Shown here one piece after another: positions 53,795-62,907 of a stretch of 64,000 nt of DNA. A program made the position numbers and the translations under genes. How positions within the stretch are numbered: the stretch's first letter is position 1; every line of letters begins with the position of its first letter. The notes under the pieces were generated by a model. The model saw only the letters and a list, made by a program, of their open reading frames with translations, had not been told where the DNA came from and did not search any database. Source of the stretch: CAWBAT01 sp046331665 (GTDB lineage: Bacteria > Acidobacteriota > Terriglobia > Versatilivoradales > Versatilivoraceae); the NCBI GenBank assembly GCA_046331665.1, contig JAXLQK010000014.1:62001-126000 (forward strand). Direction: 5' to 3'.

Positions 53795-56700
53795 CTACGC
53801 TAAGTTAGGGGAGCCAGCACCGGCCTCTGGCGTCATCTTCGGTTCAAAATACCCGTAGAGCGCCAGCGGCACCACGAGCGTCAACAGGTGGAACTCACCG
53901 AGCCGGCAATGACGACAATCATGGCCGGACGCTGGACTTCCGAACCAGGACCTGTCGCAATGGAAAGGAGCCAGCCCGAGGGCGGCCACTGTAGCTGTCA
54001 TCATGACAGGCCGGAAACGCATTTTTGCGCCATCCAGGATGGCTTGCTGTTGTTCCATCCCAGCCTGACGCTGACTGCGGACATAGGAAACCAGGACCAC
54101 GCCGTTCAGCACCGCGATTCCCCACAATGCAATGAAGCCTACCGAGGCGGGAACCGAAAGATATTCACCCGACACCAGCAATCCGACAATCCCTCCCACC
54201 GAGGCAAACGGTAATACCAGAATGATCAGGGAAGCCAGCCGCACGGATCGAAACAGCAGAAACAATAGAAAGAAGATGGCGCCCACCGTGACGGGAACAA
54301 TGACCATCAAGTGCTGTTGCGCGCGCTGCATGTTTTCGAACTGCCCACCCCATTCCAGGTGGTATCCCGTGGGCAGGGACACTTCCTGGCGGACCTTTTT
54401 CTGCAGCTCGGCCACGTAGCCGCCCAAATCCCGGTCGCGCACATTGATCCCGATCACAATGCGGCGTTTAGCCGACTCCCGTTTGATCTGTGAAGTTCCC
54501 TCTTTCAATTCGATTTGCGCCAGGCTTTCCAGCGGGACTTGGGCACCAATGTGGGAACGCAGCATGAGCCGCCGGATTTCCGTGATGTTGTTCCGAAGAT
54601 GTTCCGGGTATCGAACTACGGCCTGAAATCTTCTTTCGCCTTCGTAAATTTCCGTAGCCGCCTTCCCTGCCACTGCCGCTTCAATGGCATCGTGGACATC
54701 GGAGGCATTAAGCCCGTGCCGGGCGATCGCCTGGCGGTCAATGACCACGTTCAGATTCTGCTGTCCCTTGACCCGATCGATTTTGAAATCTGAAGTGCCG
54801 CGAATGGTATTTGCCGTCCGGGCAATTTCTCCGGCGATCTTGACCAGGGTCTCCAGATCATCGCCGAAGACCTTCACGGCAATGTCGGCACGAACGCCGG
54901 TGACCATTTCGTCCACACGGTCCGAGATAGGCTGTGCCATCACGGGATTCACTCCCGGGAAAGAGGCGGTGATCTCGCGTACCTGATCGGCAATCTGGTC
55001 CTGGGTCAGACCATGACGTTCTTGAAGCGGTTGGAGTTGAATCATCATATCACTCTCGTTGTAGCCGGCCGGGTCGACAGGAGACTCGCCGCGCCCCAGC
55101 CGTGAAACCACGTGCTTGACCCCCGGGATCTTCAGAATCCGCTGAATCGCCTCCTGCTCCATTTTGATGGACTCATCCAAGGCAATATTCGGGACCCGAT
55201 CCATGTTGGGAGAAATCGTGCCTTCCTTGAGCTCCGGAATGAACGAAGTCCCCAGGTAAGGAAGACCCAACACAGACAGGGCGAACAGAAGCAGGGCGAG
55301 GCTAATCACCGTCTTGGGGTTATTCACAGCCCAACTAACAATTCGTAAATAAGGACGTTTGGTGAGCTTTACCATCAAGGTGTCGTGCTCACCGCCTCCT
55401 TTGAGCATGTAGAAGGACAGGACGGGAGACAGCGTCAACGACAGGACCAGAGAGATGCCGAGAGCGATGGTGATCGTATATGCCAGCGGGGCAAACATTT
55501 TCCCCTCCATCCCTTCGAGCGTCATCAAAGGCAGGAAAACAAGAATAATCACTCCGATTCCAAAAATGACCGGGGTCCCCACTTCAACGGTGGCGTCATA
55601 GACCGTTTTCATTCGACTTGTGCCAGGGCGCTCGCCAAGCCTCGAAAAGATATTTTCAACGACCACTACCGAGCCATCCACAATGAGGCCGATGGCAATC
55701 GCCAGTCCTCCCAGGGACATGAGATTGGCTGACATCCCGTAATAGTTCATGACCAGAAAAGTAGCGGCCGGAGTGAGAACGAGCGTGGCAATGACGATGA
55801 GACTTGAACGCAGGTCGCCCAGGTAAAGAAACAGAATGATGACGACCAGAACGATCCCTTCAATCAGGACTTTGCTGACGGTGTTCAGTGCTGCTTCCAC
55901 CAGCTCGGAGCGATCGTAGTAAGGCACGATTTGCAGTCCTCCCGGAAGCATGCCTTGTGAATTGATGTCGGCAACCTGGGCTTTGATCAGGCTGACGACC
56001 TCCTGGCATTGCCCCCGGCGATCATCATGACGATGGCGCCTACCGCTTCCGTGTATCCCCTTGACCATGGCTCCGTACCGGACTTCCTCGCCCACCTTAA
56101 CCTCCGCCACATCGCGGATATAGACGGGAGTCGCGCCACCTCCTTCAACACGATGGAGCGGATATCTTCCAAATCACGGATCAAGCAATTCCACGGACCA
56201 GCAGGATTTCCGGGCCCTGCGGCAGGATACCGCCACTGGAATTGGCATTGTTGCGGGCCAGAGCCTCATACACGTTGTGGATCGTCACTCCGTAATAGCG
56301 CAACTTGAAGGGGTCGACAAGCACCTGGTATTGCTTGACGTATCCTCCAGTCGAGTTGATTTCGGCCACGCCTGGAATTGAACGAAGCAGGGGGCGAGCG
56401 ATCCAATCCTGCACAATTCTTCGCTCCATCAATTCGTCTTTGGTGAGGGCGCGTTGGCCATCATGAGGTCCCTCGAGCGTGTATTGGTAAATTTCACTGA
56501 GGGCCGTGGAGACTGGACCTAAAACGGGATTGATGCCGAGTGGCACGCGGCTTCGGACATCGTCCAGGCGTTCGGCCACCAACTGACGGGCAAAATATTG
56601 GGGGATATCGTCGCGGAAGACCAGGGTGACAATGGAAAGGCCGGGTTCATTCTGCGAGCGTAGTTCCGTCAGTCCGGGCAGACCGGTCATTCCAATTTCC

Positions 56701-56906
56701 ACCGGGACAGTGACCAGACGCTCCACTTCATCGGGCGATCGGCCCGGGACTTCGGTAGCCACTTGAACTTGAATATTGGTGACGTCGGGGAAAGCATCTA
56801 CAGACAATTTCCGGGCCGCATCAGTCCCGAAGGCCAGCAGGATCACCGCCGTTACGACGACCACGATGCGCTGTGTGAGGGCCGTCCTGATAAGAGAGTT
56901 CAGCAT
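53795..56906 (-). pseudogene. czcA: CzcA/CusA heavy-metal RND pump, several indels
   Basis: Reading across frames gives about 1039 residues, normal for an inner-membrane heavy-metal RND pump driven by protons. ATG 56906 opens LNSLIRTALTQRIVVVV. Later parts have LGGLAIAIGLIVDGSVVVVE and NLMSLGGLAIA-type helix 4 motifs. Shifts lie near 56183, 56140, 56057, 56005, 53966 and 53887. All fall in short runs of G, C or T, and pairs of shifts restore the frame after a few dozen bases. Protein conservation is intact between them. It forms an operon with the adapter and outer-membrane genes that precede it. Confidence 0.85.
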
Positions 56907-56914
56907 ATTGGATT

Positions 56915-58096
56915 TTATCCTTCTTCAGATCGAACAGCCTGCCGGCGTCGCTCATTGTTCAAATGAAATGCTCCATCAAGGACAATTTGTTCCCCCGACT
57001 TCAGCCCATTCAATAAAACTCTTCTCCCTTGATACTGACCCCCCAACTCCACTTCCCGCAGGACGAAGGTGTTTTCATTCATTCGGACGAACACATATTC
57101 CCGGTCATTTTCACGAACGACGGCGGTCATTGGGATCACCCATTCCCTGGAGGCCTGATCCCGGAGAGTCATGTTCGCCAGCATGGCAGGCTTGTAAAAA
57201 CCGCGGGGATTGGGCAGATCCATATGAATCAAAACGGTTCGCGTCTCGGGGTTCACGATGGGGCTGACAAAGGAAATTCTCCCCTCCAACTCCCGGCCCG
57301 GAAGAGCGGGAATTTCGGCTTCCACGTCATATCCGAGATGAATCTCTCCGGCGGATTGTTCCGGAACGTCCGCAACCAGCCAGACGTTGGCAAGATCCGC
57401 GATGACAAACGCCGTGTCGGAAGTCTGCACGACCTGTCCCACAGTGACATTTCTTTCCAGGATCGTCCCGCTGGCGCTGGCAACCAGGCGTGTCACCGAG
57501 TTCATGATTCGCGTCTGCTCAATCCGGCCAATGGATTCCTTAGACATCCCCAACACCGCCAACTGATCGCGACCGGCATTCACTTCGGCGGCAGCTTCGG
57601 CCAGTTCGGCTTCGCGACGTTGGAGTTCAGCAACCCCGATCACATCGGCTTTTAATAATTGCTGGGCACGATCTACCGCCTTTTGGGCCAGCTGTTGGCG
57701 CGTGTAGGCCTTGAGGAACGCCGCCTGCGTTTCAGAAAGCTGGGTGCTATAGATCGAGGCCAGCGGCTGATTTAGCTGCACCATATCCCCTTCGTGAACG
57801 TAAAGTTCGGTGACGCGTCCGTCTACGGGAGCTCCAACTCGAACGGCGCGCCGACGGTCGACTTCGACTCGTGCCGGCACCCGCAAGGTAGAGCTCACCT
57901 CAGCCCAGCTTGGTTCCCCGATGCGGAGGCGTTCCATCAGCATTTTTGAGGCAGAAATCTCCAAAGGATTTTTTGCTTGGGCGGCGGATACCTCCCCGGC
58001 TATCGGCGAGGACCCGCTCAACTTGCATCCCCCAGCACCCAGCAGCACTCCCAGTCCCAGCAATGTTCCCACCCAGCGATACGTCGTCTTCGTCAT
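56915..58096 (-). CDS. czcB: CzcB/CusB-type periplasmic adapter lipoprotein
   Basis: The 393-residue membrane-fusion protein has a lipoprotein signal ending GAGGC at residues 20-24. Its barrel-sandwich hybrid domain includes VRVGAPVDGRVTELYVHEGD, flanked by an alpha hairpin of about residues 125-200, and a C-terminal membrane-proximal domain with LREVELGGQYQG. It links the RND pump to the outer membrane channel and may bind metal. AAAGGAG precedes ATG 58096. It starts 11 bases after the CzcC-like gene and ends eight bases before the pump gene. Confidence 0.92.
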   Translation of the reverse strand: MTKTTYRWVGTLLGLGVLLGAGGCKLSGSSPIAGEVSAAQAKNPLEISASKMLMERLRIGEPSWAEVSSTLRVPARVEVDRRRAVRVGAPVDGRVTELYVHEGDMVQLNQPLASIYSTQLSETQAAFLKAYTRQQLAQKAVDRAQQLLKADVIGVAELQRREAELAEAAAEVNAGRDQLAVLGMSKESIGRIEQTRIMNSVTRLVASASGTILERNVTVGQVVQTSDTAFVIADLANVWLVADVPEQSAGEIHLGYDVEAEIPALPGRELEGRISFVSPIVNPETRTVLIHMDLPNPRGFYKPAMLANMTLRDQASREWVIPMTAVVRENDREYVFVRMNENTFVLREVELGGQYQGRRVLLNGLKSGEQIVLDGAFHLNNERRRQAVRSEEG

Positions 58097-58107
58097 AAAT
58101 TTCTCCT

Positions 58108-59334
58108 TTAAGGCGTGCCCTTTGAATCCAAGGCACGCAAATATCTGAGATCGGTAAGTGCTGATTGCCGGTCATATTGGGCATTGAGAAAGTCCAGGCG
58201 GACTGTCCGCAGTACCCGCTGGGCGTCCAAAACTTCCAGGATCCCGCGTTCCCCAAGCTGATAGGCCACTTCGGAGGAACGGACCGCCTCTTCCGCCTCT
58301 TTCAGGATTCCCCCTTCAAAGGCGGACACCTGTTGGCCGGCAATTTGATAACGTCCATAGGCGCTTTCCAGTGCGGCTGTGAATTCCACATACTGCCGGT
58401 CAGCTGTGGCCTTAGCCCGGCGCAGGGCGGCCTGGGATTCCGCGATCGGTCCCTCCCGTCGGTTCCACAACGGCAGTGGCAATGCCACCCCAACTTTGTA
58501 AACGGAGGTGTCTGGCAATCTCTCCCACTCAAAATGGGTGAGAGGCTGAGGCTTTCTTTGGGCCTGTTCATTCTTCAGTAGCGACTCCGCCCGCCGAATT
58601 TCCGCCCGCGCCTGGGCAAGAGATGGATTTTCATTTAGGACCTCTTCCCGGAGATCCTTGATTGGTGGCAATTGAGGAGTTTCGAGGGTGCCCTTCGGGT
58701 CGAGGTCTGCCTCGGGGGGGGCTCCAATCGCGGCGCGCAGGGCAGAGAGGGTGGAGACGAGCTGCAGCTGGGCCCGGTTTGCGAAAGAGCTTGCCGTAGC
58801 CACCTCGGCTTCCGCGCGAACCAACTCCAACCGCCCGGCCTCCCCCACTTCCACGCGAGTCTGAACGCGCCGACGCAGCTCTTCCACCAGTCTCAGGTTT
58901 TGCTGGGCTAGTTCAATAATCCCCTTCCAGCGCAGCGACTCGAAAAACGCGTGCCGTACTGAGTTTTTGACTGCGAGCAAGACTTCGGCCTGAGCCAATT
59001 GTGAACCTTGCTTGTTGATTTCTGCGGCTTGAATCCGCGTCTGGCGGACGGAAGGAAGCTCCAGTTGCTGGGCAAAAATATAGTATTGGTACGACCCGGG
59101 AACGGCACCGGCGATGCGCGCATTCTGGTAGCCTCCGGCAAGATCCAGTACCGGATTCGGATAGGCTTTGGCCGTGCCAATACCGGCCGCTGCCATTTCT
59201 ATCCTGGCGACTGCCTCTTGCAATCGAGGATGGTTTTGCTCGGCCAGACTCAGAGCATGCTCCAAAGTCAACGGCTCCGCCGCACAGAGCGTGCTTGCTA
59301 AAAATACACCAATCCATCTCATCAAATGCTTCAT
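58108..59334 (-). CDS. czcC: CzcC-type outer membrane efflux protein
   Basis: The 408-residue protein has a signal peptide (MKHLMRWIGVFLASTLCAAE) and a TolC fold with LTLEHALSLAEQNHPRLQEA and a later RKPQPLTHFEWERLPD region. It forms the trimeric outer membrane duct of the metal efflux complex. I use ATG 59334 (GGGAG upstream); an in-frame codon at 59358 adds eight residues. It is the first of three genes czcC-czcB-czcA, transcribed leftward, and closely spaced. Confidence 0.9.
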   Translation of the reverse strand: MKHLMRWIGVFLASTLCAAEPLTLEHALSLAEQNHPRLQEAVARIEMAAAGIGTAKAYPNPVLDLAGGYQNARIAGAVPGSYQYYIFAQQLELPSVRQTRIQAAEINKQGSQLAQAEVLLAVKNSVRHAFFESLRWKGIIELAQQNLRLVEELRRRVQTRVEVGEAGRLELVRAEAEVATASSFANRAQLQLVSTLSALRAAIGAPPEADLDPKGTLETPQLPPIKDLREEVLNENPSLAQARAEIRRAESLLKNEQAQRKPQPLTHFEWERLPDTSVYKVGVALPLPLWNRREGPIAESQAALRRAKATADRQYVEFTAALESAYGRYQIAGQQVSAFEGGILKEAEEAVRSSEVAYQLGERGILEVLDAQRVLRTVRLDFLNAQYDRQSALTDLRYLRALDSKGTP

Positions 59335-59445
59335 TCGACTCCCTTTCAATCGAAACAAACTATGGAATAAATTGGGGGGAAGACACCGCGCCCCTGAGTC
59401 AGAGGCTTCGATCGGTGTTCAAGCTAAATTGAGCGTGAAAATAAT

Positions 59446-60009
59446 TTATGAGGCAAAAGGCGGGGAGCGGGGATTGCAGGAATGAACGGAAAAGTTGGAT
59501 AAGCTTAAATCCTGGAAATCCGGGGATCGTTCCATCGACTTCAAGAATGGAATAATGGAGGCATCCGGAGGCCGAATCACCTGCAAACCAGAGCGCAAAC
59601 GGAGTGTCGCGACACGCTGCTTGTGATGCCGCGTTTGCTCTGTCCATTTGTATTCCGGAATCTTTTGAAATGCAGGGACCTGCCAATCGCCGGCCTGTTC
59701 CTGGAAAAGGTCATCGGTGGTTGCGAAGTGATCGAACCGGGTTTGATCATCAAATGGTCCGGCAGACTCCACATCCGATCCGTCCTGGTTGAAGTCCCGA
59801 ACGGACAAGGAGGTTCGAACCGATAGATCCGCGGGTTCTCTTCCGTTCCCTTGAAAAAAGGTCTGTGGCGGGCTGGCTAGGACAGTGAGAGAAAGTAAAA
59901 CGATGAAGGCGGCCAAAAGTACCGAACGGGTTAAGGGCGAGCAGGCAAGGCTTCTGCACTCTTTGGGCTGTAACCATGCAACCATCATCATGGCGTTAAG
60001 TATAAACAA
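59446..60009 (-). CDS. Unknown exported protein upstream of the czc operon
   Basis: The frame of 187 codons has a hydrophobic helix (SVLLAAFIVLLSLTVLASPP) that looks like a signal peptide ending near residue 46, so the true start is probably within the first 25 codons. The mature part is polar, with several histidines and aspartates (FDDQTRFDHFATTDD, TEQTRHHKQR). It may be a small metal-binding periplasmic protein of the operon, but no family was recognised and the call is tentative. Confidence 0.45.
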   Translation of the reverse strand: MFILNAMMMVAWLQPKECRSLACSPLTRSVLLAAFIVLLSLTVLASPPQTFFQGNGREPADLSVRTSLSVRDFNQDGSDVESAGPFDDQTRFDHFATTDDLFQEQAGDWQVPAFQKIPEYKWTEQTRHHKQRVATLRLRSGLQVIRPPDASIIPFLKSMERSPDFQDLSLSNFSVHSCNPRSPPFAS

Positions 60010-60256
60010 GGATTCGCTCTCGACAAAGATTTTTTGGTTCCGTGTTGATTACAGGTCAGTTGCAGATGAAACGCAGGGACGCGGAATGAGACCTTTCACA
60101 TTAAACACAGCAGGAGAACGGCAGGCGGGTTCTAATCAGTATCTTAATTTAGCGCGAAGGGGAACGGGATGCTTTCGAAAACCTGATTGGGAATGTATTC
60201 AGGTTCTCATTCACTGGCAAATTGATCCGAGGAATCACGCCTCTGCGGCGTCACAT

Positions 60257-61501
60257 CTACATGAAGGAAATCTTCGGCTTAACCATTTCCGCCGAGACGG
60301 TCCCCTTTTTGAAGGTAATCCCCGGCTTCACCATTTCCGCCGAGACGATCCCCAGCGCAGCGGTGGCGGTACTATTGACAAACAGCCCGAAGCTTTGAGC
60401 ATGCACCGGATTCGTGAGCAGTTGCCAGAATTTATCGACAGCTGCCGGAATATTTTGATCCGGTTTAGCGGGGGGATTGGAATAAAACCAGCTCAACAAG
60501 ACAATGACGCCCGGACTGCCAAGCCTTTCCGGACCCTCTCCCCAAATCCCTTGTTCTCCTTGTAACCCCAGAAGCTGGCGCGTCGTGTTATTCAACTCTC
60601 CGGAGAGTTGTTTGTTCAAAGTCGAATCGTCCAGCAAATAAAAGGCAGAACAGATGGCTTCCGCGGCATCGCTGGTCGTGATGTAGCTGACCTCTGTGCT
60701 TTCCTTGCCGTTCACCAGGTCTGGGAATTCCCCGTTGGGGTGACGGCTCTTCAACAACCAATCCAGAGCGTTGTGCGCCGTCTCCCGGTAGGCCTTATCC
60801 CGAGTGGCGGCGTAAAGTTCCGCGAAGAAAAATGCGGCAGCTGCCGTCGAACGGCTCGAGGGCAGAAACGCGGCTAAACTATCCTTAATGCCGCCGGCAA
60901 AAGATCCCTTGTTGTCTCCGGCCGAGATCGCCCAGGTGGCCCCCGCCGGTATTTTTGAAACGGGCTCGGCAGGCATTCCTTCCAGCAGGAATCGCGCAAG
61001 CCGCTCCATGGCTTGTGCATACTCTTTCTTCTGGGTGCCATCGGCCACCGCATAGGCCCTGCCCAGAGCGGCGGCCACCATTCCATTTTCGCTGATATCC
61101 AAATTGCCGCCAGAATCCAGCCAGAATCCGGCCTCAGCCCCTCGCGTAGTTTGGACTTTCCGCTGCTGCCGGACCAAAGCATCTGCCCAGGCCAGGGCTT
61201 CCGCCAAAAACGGGGCGCCGTCTTTGGCCAATTCTCCATTGGCCAGCAACGTCCTCGCCAGCCTCCCCTGGACACTCAAGCGATCGATTCCTGGAGGCCC
61301 GGTTCTTGAACCCACACGGGTCGAGAGTTTGACCTGAACACCCCAGTTTCCAATCTCGTTCAGATAGCCCTTCAATCGATTCCTGACATCACTTTCCAGG
61401 GCTTTGCGCCCCTGGAAAGCCGCCGGAGCGAGCAGAAGAACTCCCGCCACGAAGGTGAAAGTTCCCACTCGTTTCCAATTGAATCTGAATGGCTTTTTCA
61501 T
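60257..61501 (-). CDS. Exported alpha/alpha-barrel protein of unknown function
   Basis: The 414-residue protein has a membrane anchor or signal near residues 10-27 (VGTFTFVAGVLLLAPAAF), then helical repeats such as RLARTLLANGELAKD, DISENGMVAAALGRAYAVAD, and AAAAFFFAELYAATRDKAYRE that suggest an (alpha/alpha)6 toroid, as in glycoside hydrolases or lyases. The catalytic residues cannot be placed. The C-terminus carries two copies of VSAEMVKP separated by about eight residues. The start at 61501 was chosen because earlier in-frame codons overlap the STAS gene. No clear ribosome site is seen. Confidence 0.7.
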   Translation of the reverse strand: MKKPFRFNWKRVGTFTFVAGVLLLAPAAFQGRKALESDVRNRLKGYLNEIGNWGVQVKLSTRVGSRTGPPGIDRLSVQGRLARTLLANGELAKDGAPFLAEALAWADALVRQQRKVQTTRGAEAGFWLDSGGNLDISENGMVAAALGRAYAVADGTQKKEYAQAMERLARFLLEGMPAEPVSKIPAGATWAISAGDNKGSFAGGIKDSLAAFLPSSRSTAAAAFFFAELYAATRDKAYRETAHNALDWLLKSRHPNGEFPDLVNGKESTEVSYITTSDAAEAICSAFYLLDDSTLNKQLSGELNNTTRQLLGLQGEQGIWGEGPERLGSPGVIVLLSWFYSNPPAKPDQNIPAAVDKFWQLLTNPVHAQSFGLFVNSTATAALGIVSAEMVKPGITFKKGTVSAEMVKPKISFM

Positions 61502-61563
61502 TTGGGGTAAGGGTTCGAGGGACTGATCGATGCTGGGGGCAGTGTAATCGCCTGATTGAGGCG

Positions 61564-61593
61564 AAAAAAAAGCCCGGTCGTAAGACCAGGCTT
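61564..61593 (-). terminator. Intrinsic terminator of the STAS gene
   Basis: On the minus strand AAGCCTGGTC and GACCGGGCTT form a ten-base stem with one GU pair around TTAC. A run of eight or nine T follows (61564-61571). It lies about 30 bases after the STAS stop and before the next gene. Confidence 0.85.
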
Positions 61594-61622
61594 GATCGGG
61601 AAGAGCCTTCCTAAGGGAATCC

Positions 61623-61979
61623 CTATCCTTTCTTTGCGGCAAAACTCTTAATTCCATCGGATTCATTTTCATAAACATCAAATACGGTCAGGAGCTTGGT
61701 GACGAGGAGAATGTCTCTTGTTCGCTGGCTCAAGTTGGCCAACTTCAGTTGTCCACCTTGATTCCGAATCGTGGTGAAGCTGCCCACCAACGCACCCACT
61801 CCGGTGCTGTCCATGTAGCTCACTTTTTCCAGGCTGACCAAAATGTTCTTATTTCCGGACTGCAACAATTCCTTAATTTTTTCTCTCATGGCTCCCACTT
61901 CGTCACCGATGACGATCTTGCCTTCCGGAACCAGTACACACACGTCACCCACAACTTTGCTTTCGAATTGAAGTGGCAT
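61623..61979 (-). CDS. STAS-domain anti-anti-sigma factor
   Basis: The 118-residue protein is a single STAS domain: FESKVVGDVCVLVPEGKIVI, SLEKVSYMDSTGVGALVGSF with the phosphorylatable serine near residue 59, and LLTVFDVYENESDGIKSF. Such proteins free a sigma factor when dephosphorylated, by binding an anti-sigma kinase. No anti-sigma gene is adjacent. AGGAAGG precedes the ATG at 61979. Confidence 0.93.
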   Translation of the reverse strand: MPLQFESKVVGDVCVLVPEGKIVIGDEVGAMREKIKELLQSGNKNILVSLEKVSYMDSTGVGALVGSFTTIRNQGGQLKLANLSQRTRDILLVTKLLTVFDVYENESDGIKSFAAKKG

Positions 61980-62146
61980 TGCCTTCCTCCGTTCTATTAA
62001 AGTCGTACCGACTTGTTATGAGGCCTTCTCGGTCAAACTTGCAAAATATAATTCATTCTGAAAAAGAAGGCAAAAGAATAGCATGAAATCCCTGATCATG
62101 CATCCCTGCGTCAGGAATCTGGGGCACCCTGGAGCTTCCCTGCGGG

Positions 62147-62755
62147 TTATTTCTTAGAGGTTATTTTTTCCACCAACATCTGGAAACGTTGCTTTTCGGG
62201 AGCTCCGATGGGGCAATCACACATAGAAGCGACTGACTGGCCGTTGGATTCGGTAATGACCTCTTTCCGGTAAACATCTTTGGAATCCTTATCACCTGCT
62301 TTGACGTAACCGAATTCGCCGAACCCATTTTTCACAAACTTCTCGATGACGTAACCGTCCTTTAGTTTCACATCGATATGGACTTGCCGATTCCAATAAT
62401 CTTCAGGCCTTAACGCCCAATTGAAGTATCTCAGCTCAATATCGACGTCCAAGTCTTCCTTGTAATGCTTGAACTTATCCTTCATGTTCAGCTTCTCTAC
62501 ATTTTTTCCATCCAGCGTCTTATAGATGGTTACCATGAAATCGCCGGGAGGCGGCGTGGGGACATCCGCTTCCTTCTCCTCGCCCTTTTCTTCGGCGACT
62601 GTGGTATTCCCCTTCCCTTTGGCTTTTTCTTTGGCTTGGCTCAACAGACTGGACGGACACAAAAAGCACGTGACGAAAAGAAACAATACTCCGGAGCAAC
62701 TCATCCTCAACCAGAACCAACGGGAAAAGCAGGGTCTCATCATCTTTTCCTCCAT
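62147..62755 (-). CDS. Secreted protein of unknown function
   Basis: The 202-residue product has a signal peptide (hydrophobic SGVLFLFVTCFLCPSSLL, cut near SQA). A lysine- and glutamate-rich low-complexity stretch follows (about residues 42-64), and then a domain with DFMVTIYKTLDGKNVEKLNM, IELRYFNWALRPEDYW and CDCPIGAPEKQRF. I cannot assign a family. It stands alone between the STAS gene and larA-like gene. Confidence 0.7.
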   Translation of the reverse strand: MEEKMMRPCFSRWFWLRMSCSGVLFLFVTCFLCPSSLLSQAKEKAKGKGNTTVAEEKGEEKEADVPTPPPGDFMVTIYKTLDGKNVEKLNMKDKFKHYKEDLDVDIELRYFNWALRPEDYWNRQVHIDVKLKDGYVIEKFVKNGFGEFGYVKAGDKDSKDVYRKEVITESNGQSVASMCDCPIGAPEKQRFQMLVEKITSKK

Positions 62756-62907
62756 TCCAGAGCAGGATCACCGTCAATTGTAACTAACTCATGGCTCTAC
62801 AGAATCTATCTGGGTTCATTATATTCCTCCCCCCTGTTGGCGCAAAAGCTTATTTACCTAATTCTTATGAACGGCAGCCCTTTTTCAGGAGCCGTGGGGC
62901 AGGAGGT

